This document shows, piece by piece, positions 1 to 8,321 of a stretch of DNA of 64,000 nucleotides; position 1 is the first letter of the stretch; every line of letters begins with the position of its first letter. The notes beneath the pieces were generated by a model. The model was not told where the DNA came from, searched no databases, and was given only the letters and a program-made list of their open reading frames with translations. The DNA lies in the NCBI GenBank assembly GCA_009885945.1, contig VFJR01000013.1:1-64000 (forward strand), in the 5' to 3' direction. The position numbers and the translations under genes are program-made. Source of the stretch: Anaerolineaceae bacterium (GTDB lineage Bacteria > Chloroflexota > Anaerolineae > Anaerolineales > Villigracilaceae).

Positions 1-482
1 ATCACCAGCAAAGTGTGCGCTCCTTCCAGCGCAATTGATTTTGTGAAAGCATGTAAAGCTGACTTGCTCGCGGCATACAAGCCAATGGATGGCAAATTCA
101 TCTCCCCTGCCACCGAGCCGATATTAACAATTAATTCCAGAGAGGCTAAACCAGCGATCAATTCCAATGGAGCGAGTGTATTCACTTGCAATACACGCTC
201 TATTTCATCAACTTTCAATTGCTCTAATGATGAATGACTGCCAACCCCTGCGCAGTTAATTAAAATATCTACACTTGGAATTTGTTCAATTAATCTTTTT
301 CTTTCATCCAAAATACTTAAATCGCAAATGAAAGCCTGAGCATTCTGCAACAGATCAAGGCTGGGATGCTCGCGATCGACGAGAGTCAGCAAACAGCCCT
401 GAGCGTAGAGCAGAAGCGAGAGTTCGCGCCCCAGCCCGCGCGCGGCGCCAGTAATCAGAATTCTTTTTTTGCTCAGGTTCAT
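1..482 (-). CDS. SDR-family short-chain dehydrogenase/reductase (3' end cut by window edge)
   Basis: Reading the minus strand from an ATG at 482 gives an open frame that runs off the window edge. It begins MNLSKKRILITGAARGLG, the TGxxxGxG nucleotide-binding motif of classical short-chain dehydrogenases. Further on are NCAG (the NNAG-type structural motif), a serine-containing NIGSVAG strand and the catalytic YAASK (YxxxK). About 160 residues are present out of a usual 240-260. It should be an NAD(P)H-dependent soluble oxidoreductase; substrate unknown. It lies 27 bp downstream of the epimerase-like gene on the same strand, so the two are probably co-transcribed. No clear ribosome binding site precedes this ATG. 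Confidence 0.85.
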   Translation of the reverse strand, partial: MNLSKKRILITGAARGLGRELSLLLYAQGCLLTLVDREHPSLDLLQNAQAFICDLSILDERKRLIEQIPSVDILINCAGVGSHSSLEQLKVDEIERVLQVNTLAPLELIAGLASLELIVNIGSVAGEMNLPSIGLYAASKSALHAFTKSIALEGAHTLLV

Positions 483-509
483 CAAATCATTAATGACGGA
501 TAATATGTA

Positions 510-1475
510 TTACGTATGAATCACTGAATCCTTGATGGATTGATCCAGAGTAAAAGTCGGTTCCCAGCCAAATTCTTTTTTAATTTTTTCATTGGAACAC
601 GGCTTATCCACATTGACCAACTTAAGGCGGCGAATGCCGGGGTTGATGTGCAGCACATCCAGCAGACCAACCAATCCATCGGCGATATTAATGCCAATAG
701 GCGACAAAGCAAAGACTCGTTTATTTTGACCCATATATTTCACAATACTGCGCGTAAACTCCACCATACGATCGTTAAAAGATGAAACCAAATAACGTTC
801 GCCAGTGCGTCCTTTGGTAATTGCCAGCGTTACAGCGCGCGCCACATCACGCACATCCACAAAAGCGTTGATGTAATCCATCATCGGCACAATAGGAGCT
901 TTGCGCACAGCGTTCATTGCTTGCTCCACCCGCTCCGAACCGGGACCCAGAATAACGCTGGGGTTAAGGATGATCACGCGCATGTCTTTAGACATTTCTT
1001 GCAATTCAACTTCGCTGATGCGTTTTGTATAACCATAAACATCGTTCTTTTCTTTATCTTTAAGATCGGGGATAAAAGTTTCGTCTGTAATCTGCGGCGG
1101 ACGAAACTCGACAGCCGAAATGGAACTGATAAAAATAAAATTTTTCACACCCGCTTCACGCGCGGCTTTTGCAAGATTGCGCGTACCAATAATATTTGCA
1201 TCAATTACTTTTTGTCTGTCTGCGGGCACAAACGAAACCATCGCCGCACTATGAATCACAGTGTCTACACCTTTGAGTTGTTCTGCAAAAGTTTCTGGGC
1301 TGGTTAATTCTCCGCGCGTCCATTGAATGCGATCGAGCTTTTCCAAATTTAAACGCGTCTTACGCTGACTGCGAATCAAGACACGCAATTCACCTTGAGG
1401 GTCATAGTCATGAATGGCTTGCACAATATACTGCCCAAGAAACCCATACCCGCCGGTCATAAAGTAAGTTGACAT
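510..1475 (-). CDS. NAD(P)-dependent epimerase/dehydratase (extended SDR)
   Basis: The 321-residue protein has an N-terminal GGYGFLG nucleotide-binding loop (residues 8-14) and the extended-SDR catalytic pair Y147/K151 in YGYTK. The 'NPSVILGPG' strand near residue 171 is typical of the NAD-dependent epimerase/3-beta-hydroxysteroid dehydrogenase superfamily. The start is supported by an AAGGAG Shine-Dalgarno sequence just before ATG 1475. It probably acts on a nucleotide sugar, a sterol-like or another ketone/alcohol substrate; the sequence does not decide which. It is followed closely by the partial SDR gene, suggesting a two-gene oxidoreductase operon. No signal peptide or membrane segment is obvious. 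Confidence 0.88.
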   Translation of the reverse strand: MSTYFMTGGYGFLGQYIVQAIHDYDPQGELRVLIRSQRKTRLNLEKLDRIQWTRGELTSPETFAEQLKGVDTVIHSAAMVSFVPADRQKVIDANIIGTRNLAKAAREAGVKNFIFISSISAVEFRPPQITDETFIPDLKDKEKNDVYGYTKRISEVELQEMSKDMRVIILNPSVILGPGSERVEQAMNAVRKAPIVPMMDYINAFVDVRDVARAVTLAITKGRTGERYLVSSFNDRMVEFTRSIVKYMGQNKRVFALSPIGINIADGLVGLLDVLHINPGIRRLKLVNVDKPCSNEKIKKEFGWEPTFTLDQSIKDSVIHT

Positions 1476-1578
1476 CTTTTGCTCCTTTGTTTAGATTAAA
1501 AACTTTACGTGCGCTAATTTCATTATACTCATTCGCGCTAGATTAATTTAAGCAAGGCAGGCAATAAAATGCGTTTGG

Positions 1579-1591
1579 TATAATCATACAA
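1579..1591 (+). promoter_or_regulatory. Extended -10 promoter, predicted leaderless start
   Basis: TGG-TATAAT (box at 1579-1584) is followed by exactly 7 nt and then the ATG at 1592. No Shine-Dalgarno sequence lies between, so transcription should begin at or one base before the start codon. The same arrangement recurs at 8309, 43229 and elsewhere in the window. Confidence 0.6.
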
Positions 1592-2482
1592 ATGTTATTC
1601 AAACGACGATATGTATTATGGATTTTGATTCCCCTCCTTGTGCTGGGAATCTCAGCCTGCGCTTCTTTCTCCAGCTTGGACACGCCTACCCCCATTTTGC
1701 CAACTGTTACGCCTCAGCCGCCCACTCCTACCCCGCCGCCATCCGCTGCAATTGTGAATGGTGAGTATATTACCCTTGTAGAATTTCAAGCAGAGTTGGA
1801 GCGCTATAAAACAGCCCAAGCCGCCTTGGGGAAAACCGTCAATGATGAAGAGGCGAACAAAATCGTACTGGAGGATATGATCGCGCAAGTGTTGCTCGCA
1901 CAAGCCGCCAGAGAGGCTAACTTTTCTGTAACAGAAACAGACATCCAGTTAAAGATTGACGCGCTTGCAAATCAAATTGGCGGCGCGGAGCAATTATCTG
2001 CATGGCAATCAGCGCACGGGTATGACGATGCCTCATTTCGAATCGCATTGAAAAGAGCCGCAGAGTCAGCATGGATGCGCGACAGTATCATTGCAGAGGT
2101 TCCGCTGATCACAGAGCAGGTGCATTTGCAACAAATTTTGACCTATAATGAAGCAGATGCTCAAAATGTTTTAGCCCAACTAAACGGCGGCGCGGATTTT
2201 AATAAACTGGCTCTTTTATATGACCCATTCACACGCGGCGAGTTAGGTTGGTTACCAAAAGGATACTTGCTGGATAAAATCCTTGACGAAGCTGTGTTTG
2301 CATTGCAGGCAGGCACTTACACAAATGTAATTGCCACAGAGGCTGGTTTTCATGTGGTAAAAATATTGGAACGCGGCGACCATCTGCTTTCACCTGACGC
2401 GCTCTTAACCTTGCAGGAAAATAAATTAAAGAAATGGGTTGAAGATCAACGCGCAACAGCGCAAATTGTGCTCGCCCCATAA
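1592..2482 (+). CDS. PrsA/SurA-like peptidyl-prolyl isomerase lipoprotein (parvulin type)
   Basis: The 296-residue protein starts with a short basic stretch, a hydrophobic segment and a lipobox ending in SAC (Cys near residue 23), so it should be a lipid-anchored exported protein. A Thr/Pro-rich linker (residues 31-50) follows, then a SurA/PrsA-type helical N-terminal domain. A parvulin-like rotamase region (about 165-285) contains 'HLQQIL', 'DFNKLALLYDPFTRGELGWLPKG' split over a loop, and 'GFHVVKIL'. It probably helps exported proteins fold outside the membrane. The gene has a leaderless-type promoter and is followed 45 bp later by another exported protein gene with a similar linker. Parvulin activity is inferred from overall motif order. 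Confidence 0.85.
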   Translation: MLFKRRYVLWILIPLLVLGISACASFSSLDTPTPILPTVTPQPPTPTPPPSAAIVNGEYITLVEFQAELERYKTAQAALGKTVNDEEANKIVLEDMIAQVLLAQAAREANFSVTETDIQLKIDALANQIGGAEQLSAWQSAHGYDDASFRIALKRAAESAWMRDSIIAEVPLITEQVHLQQILTYNEADAQNVLAQLNGGADFNKLALLYDPFTRGELGWLPKGYLLDKILDEAVFALQAGTYTNVIATEAGFHVVKILERGDHLLSPDALLTLQENKLKKWVEDQRATAQIVLAP

Positions 2483-2527
2483 ATTGAAATAGTACGCGGT
2501 CTACAATGCCGCACTTGGAGTAATAAT

Positions 2528-3289
2528 ATGAGTAAATTTGACTACGAGTTTGAAGAGAAACCAGAAAAAGCAAAGTTTCAAATAGAGCAAATAGATTATT
2601 TAAGCATTGGCATTTTATTAATTACCCTATGCATCGGCTTGTATTTTGTCGCTGTTTTTCTCGCGCCCAATTCGGGAATTAATCCGTTTGCGCCTAATCC
2701 ATATGACCCAAACGCAACAGCCACTTTTACCATTACGCCGATTCAACCTGACGCTACCTGGACGCCAAGCCCAACCATTGAGCCCAGCCTAGCGCCCACC
2801 TTGGTACCCACCTTTACGCCGTTGCCATCCCCCACTTTCTTTTCGTTAATTCCACCTACAAACACACCTACTTCATCACCTACCATTACGCCGAGCAGAA
2901 CACCCAAAGCTCCGTTTACAGCCACTGTGAATGTTTTGCAAAGCGATATCACCATTCCTCATTTGGCAGGACAGGGATGTAATTGGCAAGGTATTGGCGG
3001 TTCTGTAGTAGACGCAAACAACAGCGATATCATTGGCATGGTAGTGAGGTTGGTGGGTATATACAATGGCAAGCTGATTGAAATGACCAGCGTCAGTGGA
3101 ATAACACCTGGTTATGGAAAATCTGGTTTTGAATTTGTGCTTGGCTCTACGCCGCTTGCATCCAAGGATGAATTATTTTTACAGTTGCTCGATCAAGCGG
3201 GCTTGCCGCTTTCTGACAATGTCTACCTTGAAACCTTCAACGACTGCAAGAAAAACTTATTATTGGTAAGATTTAAGAAAAATAGATAA
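2528..3289 (+). CDS. Membrane-anchored protein with Thr/Pro-rich linker and C-terminal beta domain
   Basis: This 253-residue protein has a short cytoplasmic N-terminus rich in Glu/Lys and one membrane segment at about residues 27-48. A long Pro/Thr/Ser linker (about 62-140) follows, then an extracellular domain of about 100 residues beginning near 'CNWQGIGGSVVDANN'. The two Cys in that domain (CNWQ and NDCKK) could form a disulphide. The domain pattern resembles small Ig/Fn3-like or carboxypeptidase-regulatory beta folds, but I do not recognise a named family. A GGAG ribosome binding site precedes ATG 2528. It probably shares a transcript with the upstream foldase gene and ends at a strong terminator. 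Confidence 0.75.
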   Translation: MSKFDYEFEEKPEKAKFQIEQIDYLSIGILLITLCIGLYFVAVFLAPNSGINPFAPNPYDPNATATFTITPIQPDATWTPSPTIEPSLAPTLVPTFTPLPSPTFFSLIPPTNTPTSSPTITPSRTPKAPFTATVNVLQSDITIPHLAGQGCNWQGIGGSVVDANNSDIIGMVVRLVGIYNGKLIEMTSVSGITPGYGKSGFEFVLGSTPLASKDELFLQLLDQAGLPLSDNVYLETFNDCKKNLLLVRFKKNR

Positions 3290-3304
3290 CTTGTTTTAAC
3301 CACA

Positions 3305-3346
3305 AACAAAACAGACCGCAGATAAATATCTGCGGTCTGTTTTGTT
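3305..3346. terminator. Bidirectional rho-independent terminator
   Basis: There is a perfect inverted repeat of 20 bp per arm (AACAAAACAGACCGCAGATA and its complement) with only two bases between the arms. A-rich and T-rich flanks on both sides suit termination of both converging genes (3289 + and 3368 -). Confidence 0.85.
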
Positions 3347-3367
3347 AAAAACTCACAACTCTCTATT

Positions 3368-4816
3368 TCACTCGTTCTTCAATTCGTTCAATCTGATTTT
3401 TAATTTCTTTTTTATTTCTGCAAATTCGGCTTGATCTGTGACGTTTGTCAACTCGTAAGGATCAGTCTTCAGGTTATACAATTCTGTTTCACCAGTCACA
3501 TATTCCACATATTTCCACTCTGCGTTCCGCACGGCGTAAAACTCTGGTATCTTAGAGCCAACTCCATCCTCTGCGGGCCAATGTTCTAGTAGTAAATCTT
3601 CACGCCAGATTGTCTCTTTGTTTTCAAGCAAAGGCAGCAAACTCACTCCATTTACACTTGCTGGAAAAGGAACGCCTGCTAATTCGGCAAATGTGGGCGC
3701 AAGGTCAATGTTTGCAGCAATCCGCGTTTCATTACGGGCAGGAAACAACCCCGGGGCATATACAGTGAACGGCACACGAATACAACTTTCATAAGGACAG
3801 TTCTTGGTCAAGCCAAAACCGTGATCTCCAACTGTTAAACCGTTATCAGAAAGAAAGACAATCACCGTCTTATCAGTTAAGCCCGTTTGATTCACCATGT
3901 TCAAAATAGATGCAGTGCCGTCATCTACAGACAATAGCGAACGCAAAATTTGTTTATAGGTAATATCTATTTTCTCTACTGTAATAGAATTCAACTCTTG
4001 TAAATAGATAGGTTTATCGCTTCGGTCTTCTTCCATAAAAGCTGGATTGCGGTACGCATCAGCCTGCAATGCAGAATTAGCTCGAAATTGAACATCATGT
4101 CTTTCTGCCCAAAAATAGGGAGCATGCGGATTGTAGTACCCAACGAACAAAAAGAAAGGCTCGTCTTTTGAATCGGCTATAAAATTCACAGCGTTCTGCG
4201 TGGTCACATCGGCGCTAAAGTCTGCGGGGGCTTCGCCATGTTTTACAATAGTCCCATTAACTGACATGTTGTAATTAATAAATTCAGCGTCAAGTAAAAC
4301 CGCCCAATCATCCCAGCCCGGCGGAACGTATCCATAAGGCTGTAAAGCCTCATACTCATTTAAATATTTTCCATAATATGCAGTTTTATAACCCGCTTCA
4401 TTAAGCCAGGAAGCAATTGTAGACGAATCGTCAAACTTCGTTGCTCCGCCATCAGGCGCTCTATTAGAATGTACGCCATGATTGTGCGCGTACTCTCCCG
4501 TCAAAATACTGGCACGGCTAGGACAGCATAGCGGCGTAGTTACAAATCCATTTTCAAAGTTAACCCCATTTTTCATCAGCACATCACGCACAGTGGGCAT
4601 AAACTGCACAGTCTCATAAGGCTGATCATCAGTCAAAATTACGATGATATTGGGGCGCGAATCATTTAATCGGGATACAGAAGCAGGCGCTTCATTCCCC
4701 CCCTCAAACAGGGTCACAGCATAAGGAACGGGAGTGGCGTCTGAAACATTTTCCTGCGCTGTACATCCTGCAAGAATTGCAAAAGTCAGCGCAATGAGAA
4801 TCAGCTTTAATTTCAC
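3368..4816 (-). CDS. Sulfatase lipoprotein (arylsulfatase/N-acetylglucosamine-6-sulfatase type)
   Basis: The 482-residue exported hydrolase has lipobox LAGC (Cys18). It carries the alkaline-phosphatase-superfamily metal motif LTDDQ (Asp63/64) and the sulfatase signature C-C-P-S-R at 97-101, where Cys97 would be converted to formylglycine. A 'GKYLNEY' loop and 'FLSDNG' metal-ligand strand are also present. It should remove sulfate esters from glycans outside the cell. The gene overlaps the upstream HD gene by 4 nt (ATGA), indicating translational coupling. No formylglycine-generating enzyme or anaerobic sulfatase maturase is in this window, so maturation must be encoded elsewhere. Confidence 0.92.
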   Translation of the reverse strand: MKLKLILIALTFAILAGCTAQENVSDATPVPYAVTLFEGGNEAPASVSRLNDSRPNIIVILTDDQPYETVQFMPTVRDVLMKNGVNFENGFVTTPLCCPSRASILTGEYAHNHGVHSNRAPDGGATKFDDSSTIASWLNEAGYKTAYYGKYLNEYEALQPYGYVPPGWDDWAVLLDAEFINYNMSVNGTIVKHGEAPADFSADVTTQNAVNFIADSKDEPFFLFVGYYNPHAPYFWAERHDVQFRANSALQADAYRNPAFMEEDRSDKPIYLQELNSITVEKIDITYKQILRSLLSVDDGTASILNMVNQTGLTDKTVIVFLSDNGLTVGDHGFGLTKNCPYESCIRVPFTVYAPGLFPARNETRIAANIDLAPTFAELAGVPFPASVNGVSLLPLLENKETIWREDLLLEHWPAEDGVGSKIPEFYAVRNAEWKYVEYVTGETELYNLKTDPYELTNVTDQAEFAEIKKKLKIRLNELKNE

Positions 4817-5382
4817 GTCTGAATATTTCCAACCAAGCCCAACTCTGGCGCGATCTTTCGTAAAGCCAGAATCACATTACCAGCATGTTCCCAAATATCA
4901 ATGCCAAAATCTTTGGCATTATGTTCCATCTCTTCACGATTGGTACCTGCGGCAAAAGCCTTATCCTTCCACTTCTTTTTAACCGAGGAAACCTCAAGAT
5001 CAAATAGTGAACGTGATGGGCGCACTAAAGCAATTGCAGTGATCAAGCCTGTGATCTCGTCAGATGCGGCAAGAGCTTTCCGGCGGAGCGTATCACGCGG
5101 CACGCCGGTATGATCTGCATGAGACAAAATATCTTGAATAAGCTCATCACTCACGCCGCGCTCACGCAAGATCAGCGCCCCTTTTTGCGGATGTCCTTCC
5201 AGCGTGGGATGAATCTCCCAATCAAAATCATGGAGCAAGCCAAGCAAGCCCCAGATTTCTACATCTTCGCCAAACTTTTCGGCATAGAAGCGCATGGCGG
5301 CTTCAACACAAAGCATATGGCGAACCAAGCCTTCGTTTTTTACAAACTCACGCACCAGCGTAATCGCATCTTCACGAGTCAT
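4813..5382 (-). CDS. HD-domain (HDIG-type) phosphohydrolase
   Basis: The product is 189 residues. An N-terminal His in 'RHMLCVEAAM', the HD pair in 'LLHDFDWE' and later His in 'GHPQKG' and 'SHADHTG' form the metal-binding set of HD-superfamily hydrolases. I place the start at ATG 5382 because a GGAG sequence lies 7 nt upstream. An in-frame ATG at 5388 would sit only one base from it. The substrate, probably a nucleotide or phosphoester, cannot be read from the sequence. It is soluble and lies in an operon with the sulfatase (4-nt overlap). Confidence 0.85.
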   Translation of the reverse strand: MTREDAITLVREFVKNEGLVRHMLCVEAAMRFYAEKFGEDVEIWGLLGLLHDFDWEIHPTLEGHPQKGALILRERGVSDELIQDILSHADHTGVPRDTLRRKALAASDEITGLITAIALVRPSRSLFDLEVSSVKKKWKDKAFAAGTNREEMEHNAKDFGIDIWEHAGNVILALRKIAPELGLVGNIQT

Positions 5383-5418
5383 ATTCATTCTCCAAATTAA
5401 ATTTCAGTGGAAATTAAA

Positions 5419-5880
5419 TTATTCAGGTTGTTTGAAAGGTATCATCAATAAAAAGCCAAACGCAATCACTACTTCCCCGATCATTACACCGCCTGCCTGC
5501 AAGGGACCAAAATAAGGAATCGCAGGCAATGCTTGCGAGCCCATGCCAAAGACATCCGCCATGCCAGTGAAAATACAAATCACAAAACCCGTACTGACAA
5601 GCCGCAAGCCAATATCTGCGGGAATCGAGCGTTGAGCGCCGTGCCAGCGCGCAATCATTGCAACTGCACCGCCAATGCAAATAATGGAAAGCCCTAATAA
5701 AAATACGGCGATTTGAATAAAGCCAACCACCTTGCTGCGATCCCAGCCAAACCAGCCAGGTTTGGCTCCTACCAAAAATACAAAAAGCCCAAGCAGGGTG
5801 ATATAAATGCCAATTCTGATTCTTTCATACGCTGGCGTTTGAGCGAACTCACCAGCAGATGGGTTGGGAGAAGTGTTCAT
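5419..5880 (-). CDS. Small four-helix membrane protein of unknown function
   Basis: The 153-residue protein has about four hydrophobic segments (near residues 25-43, 52-73, 90-110 and 125-147), a short polar N-terminus, and a gly-rich 'GPLQAGGVMIGEV' helix. I do not recognise the family. Its ATG overlaps the stop codon of the upstream M19 dipeptidase gene (TAATG), and there is no independent ribosome binding site. It is therefore probably translated by re-initiation and co-expressed with the peptidase. Confidence 0.75.
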   Translation of the reverse strand: MNTSPNPSAGEFAQTPAYERIRIGIYITLLGLFVFLVGAKPGWFGWDRSKVVGFIQIAVFLLGLSIICIGGAVAMIARWHGAQRSIPADIGLRLVSTGFVICIFTGMADVFGMGSQALPAIPYFGPLQAGGVMIGEVVIAFGFLLMIPFKQPE

Positions 5881-6962
5881 TATGAGAGATGTTTCCTTAG
5901 GCGGGCGATCCAGTTTTCGCCAAAAATATTTTTAATATCGTTGGCTGAATATCCATGCGCAGAAAGTCGCGGCTCCAACATTTGCAAATCTGCCACTGTA
6001 TCCAACTCCAGTGGAATGGATTGCAAACCAAAGCCGCCATCAAAATCGGAGCCAAACCCGGCATGTTGAGAATCACCTGCCAGCTGGCAAACGTGGTCAA
6101 TATGCGCAAGATATGTCTCCAGCGTTACTTCTTCTCGAGAACTAGTTGAACGCTTCCAGCCTGTTTTTAAAAAAGTGTTGAAAGGCACCGAACCAATTAC
6201 GCCGTCACGGTCAATAATACCGCGTAAGGCACGGTCTGATAAATGGCGATTATTAGGAAAGTTTGGCAAAAGCGCGAGACAATTTGTATGGGTTGCAACT
6301 ATAGGACCTGGATAAATATCCAAAGCTTCCAGCACGGCTTGTTCGTCCATATGGCTCAGGTCAAGGATAAAATTATAGTCTGCCATGGCGTGTAATAGTT
6401 GACGCCCATCATCTGTAAGCGGGCCAGGTTCGCCGGTGCCGCCGCAAAAACGAGTGCCTACCCAGGCAGGTCCAATCAAGCGCACGCCCATTTCATGCCA
6501 CATTCGCAATTCATCCAACTTTCGAATGCCTTCCCCGCCTTCCATCAGAATCACTAGCCCTACAGGGTGACCTTCAGCGCTTGGGGTTTGCCACTGCTCA
6601 AGGTGTTGAGTCAGGCTGGAGTTTGAGTCGATCAGGCAAAAATGATTCGGATGAGAATCAAATAACTTATGATAGGTCAGGCACTGGTCGCGGTAGAGGC
6701 GGTGTGCTTCATCAAATGTTTTATAAAATTGGGTGTCGTATGAAAAAGCTTGCCGGGCTGGTGATGCAAACAAAGTGGAAAATACAATCGCCACATTGCC
6801 GCGCTGGTACTCCTGCCAACCAATGACCGAATCCCCGTTATCTTCAACTGCTTTTGAGTCAACTTCAAGCTGGCGGGTCTCGGCAACAGAACGCGTATAA
6901 TCACGCCCAAATGTCGAGATATTCCATGCTAAGTCTGAATGTGCATCAACAATAATATTCAT
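5880..6962 (-). CDS. Membrane dipeptidase family (peptidase M19) metallohydrolase
   Basis: The 360-residue protein opens with DAHSDLAW, the H-x-D zinc motif of renal-dipeptidase-like enzymes. It continues with 'ILMEGGEGI' (bridging Glu), 'DLSHMDEQA' and 'VATHTN' (His ligands) and 'GFGSDFDGG' (Asp region) in the family order. It should be a cytoplasmic di-zinc dipeptidase; no signal peptide is present. It begins directly after the terminator of the S1-domain gene. A TATAAT only 2 nt before the ATG may be its promoter or simply part of the terminator tail. The next gene overlaps its stop codon. Confidence 0.9.
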   Translation of the reverse strand: MNIIVDAHSDLAWNISTFGRDYTRSVAETRQLEVDSKAVEDNGDSVIGWQEYQRGNVAIVFSTLFASPARQAFSYDTQFYKTFDEAHRLYRDQCLTYHKLFDSHPNHFCLIDSNSSLTQHLEQWQTPSAEGHPVGLVILMEGGEGIRKLDELRMWHEMGVRLIGPAWVGTRFCGGTGEPGPLTDDGRQLLHAMADYNFILDLSHMDEQAVLEALDIYPGPIVATHTNCLALLPNFPNNRHLSDRALRGIIDRDGVIGSVPFNTFLKTGWKRSTSSREEVTLETYLAHIDHVCQLAGDSQHAGFGSDFDGGFGLQSIPLELDTVADLQMLEPRLSAHGYSANDIKNIFGENWIARLRKHLS

Positions 6963-6971
6963 AGATTATAA

Positions 6972-6997
6972 AAGAGCGCACCGTTTGGTGCGCTCTT
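6972..6997 (-). terminator. Rho-independent terminator of the S1-domain gene
   Basis: An 11-bp inverted repeat (AAGAGCGCACC / GGTGCGCTCTT) with a 4-nt loop is followed on the minus strand by a T-rich tail. It lies between the S1-protein stop codon and the M19 gene. Confidence 0.85.
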
Positions 6998-7000
6998 GTT

Positions 7001-8218
7001 TTATTCGCCTTGGTCTTTGAATTCTTGGGTCAGGAGTTTGAAATCTTTGTCGGCAAAGGCGGCGGAGTCTACTTTACGCAGGCTCAAGCCTACTCGATGT
7101 TGATCCGCATCAATGCGAATAACACGCAGAGTTTTGAGATCGCCTTCTTTAAGAACTTCTTTTGGATGTTCAACCCGCGTCTCACTTAGCTCTGAGATGT
7201 GGATCAAACCTTCAACATCACCTTCCAAACGGGCAAACGCGCCAAACTTGGTCAGACGGGTGATCGTGCCTTCGACGAGTTGACCGACGCTGAATTGTTC
7301 GACGCGGGATTTCCAAGGATCATCCTGCAAGGCGCGCATAGAAAGTCCAATGCGGCGTTTTTCGCGATCAATGTTGATGACCTTAACTTTGACTTCCTGT
7401 CCAACTTCAAGGATTTCTTTGGGATGCTGAATACGCTCCCATGAAAGTTCTGTAATGTGTACGAGACCATCTGCGCCATTGAGGTTGATAAAAGCACCAA
7501 ACTCGGCAAGGCTGGTGACGCGCCCAGTATATACTTTGCCTTCTTCTAATTCACTGATAACGCGTTCTTTCATAGATGAACGGCTTTCAGTATTGGCGGC
7601 GCGCTCTGAAAGAATTAAACGGCGGCGTTCGCGGTCTACTTCAATGATGCGCACAGAAATATTTTGACCGACCATTTTTTGCCAGCGTTGTTCTGGAGTT
7701 TCGCCAGTTGATTGTGAACGGCGATTCGCGCTGACCTGTGAAGAAGGTACAAAGCCGCGCAATGTCCCCACAGGTACAATCAAGCCGCCTTTGTTGAAGC
7801 CTGAAATCTTGCTATCCACTACAACTTCGTCGGCGATCATTTTTTCAACATTTTCCCAAGAGATCTGTTCCATGGCGCGTTTGAACGAAAGTACAACATT
7901 GCCATTATCATCTTCGGGGCGCAGAACATAAACACTTACTTCTTGTCCTACTTTTAATTCGGCGCGTTCTTCTGCTGTGAGTTGTTCTAATTCACGACTA
8001 TTAATCACACCTTCTGATTTAGCGCCAATGCTTACAAGAATTTGGCTGGAGCCAATACTCGCGATCATCCCTTTGCGAATTTCCCCTGTTTGAGGTAAAT
8101 CAACATTAAGGTCTTCACTTTGGAGTAGGGACTCCATCGTTTGGTTGTTTGCTTGGTCTCCCTGTGGGTTCGCGTCAGCGCTCCCCTGCCCAGCGAGGGT
8201 TGAATTTTGATCAATCAC
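7001..8218 (-). CDS. S1-domain RNA-binding protein (ribosomal protein S1-like, four S1 repeats)
   Basis: From GTG 8218 the protein has 405 residues. Four OB-fold S1 repeats are visible. The first two are divergent ('GMIASIGSSQILVSIG' and 'SKISGFNKGGLIVP'). The last two are canonical ('VTSLAEFGAFINL...GLVHITELSW' and 'ITRLTKFGAFARL...GLIHISELSE'), each ending in an 'RRIGLSMRAL/HRVGLSLRKV' strand. The GTG start is chosen because GGAG lies 9 nt upstream and the open frame before it would run into the divergent gene's promoter. S1 proteins bind mRNA and help the 30S subunit load structured messages. The N-terminal 35 residues are Asn/Gln-rich. Confidence 0.9.
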   Translation of the reverse strand: MIDQNSTLAGQGSADANPQGDQANNQTMESLLQSEDLNVDLPQTGEIRKGMIASIGSSQILVSIGAKSEGVINSRELEQLTAEERAELKVGQEVSVYVLRPEDDNGNVVLSFKRAMEQISWENVEKMIADEVVVDSKISGFNKGGLIVPVGTLRGFVPSSQVSANRRSQSTGETPEQRWQKMVGQNISVRIIEVDRERRRLILSERAANTESRSSMKERVISELEEGKVYTGRVTSLAEFGAFINLNGADGLVHITELSWERIQHPKEILEVGQEVKVKVINIDREKRRIGLSMRALQDDPWKSRVEQFSVGQLVEGTITRLTKFGAFARLEGDVEGLIHISELSETRVEHPKEVLKEGDLKTLRVIRIDADQHRVGLSLRKVDSAAFADKDFKLLTQEFKDQGE

Positions 8219-8251
8219 TACATGGCTCCGATTAAATGAAATATAAATAAA

Positions 8252-8280
8252 ATTATACAGGCGAATGGACAAGTTGGCAA
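8252..8280 (-). promoter_or_regulatory. Sigma70-type promoter of the S1-domain gene
   Basis: On the minus strand TTGCCA, a 17-nt spacer and a perfect TATAAT (8252-8257) stand about 35 nt before GTG 8218. This is one of the best -35/-10 pairs in the window and supports the GTG start. It faces away from the MFS promoter at 8309. Confidence 0.75.
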
Positions 8281-8308
8281 CCCTGAATACTTGGATAACC
8301 CAGAATGG

Positions 8309-8321
8309 TACAATCTGTTTT
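8309..8321 (+). promoter_or_regulatory. Extended -10 promoter, predicted leaderless start
   Basis: TGG-TACAAT (8309-8314) is followed by 7 nt and ATG 8322, with no Shine-Dalgarno sequence. The spacing matches that before ATG 1592. Confidence 0.6.
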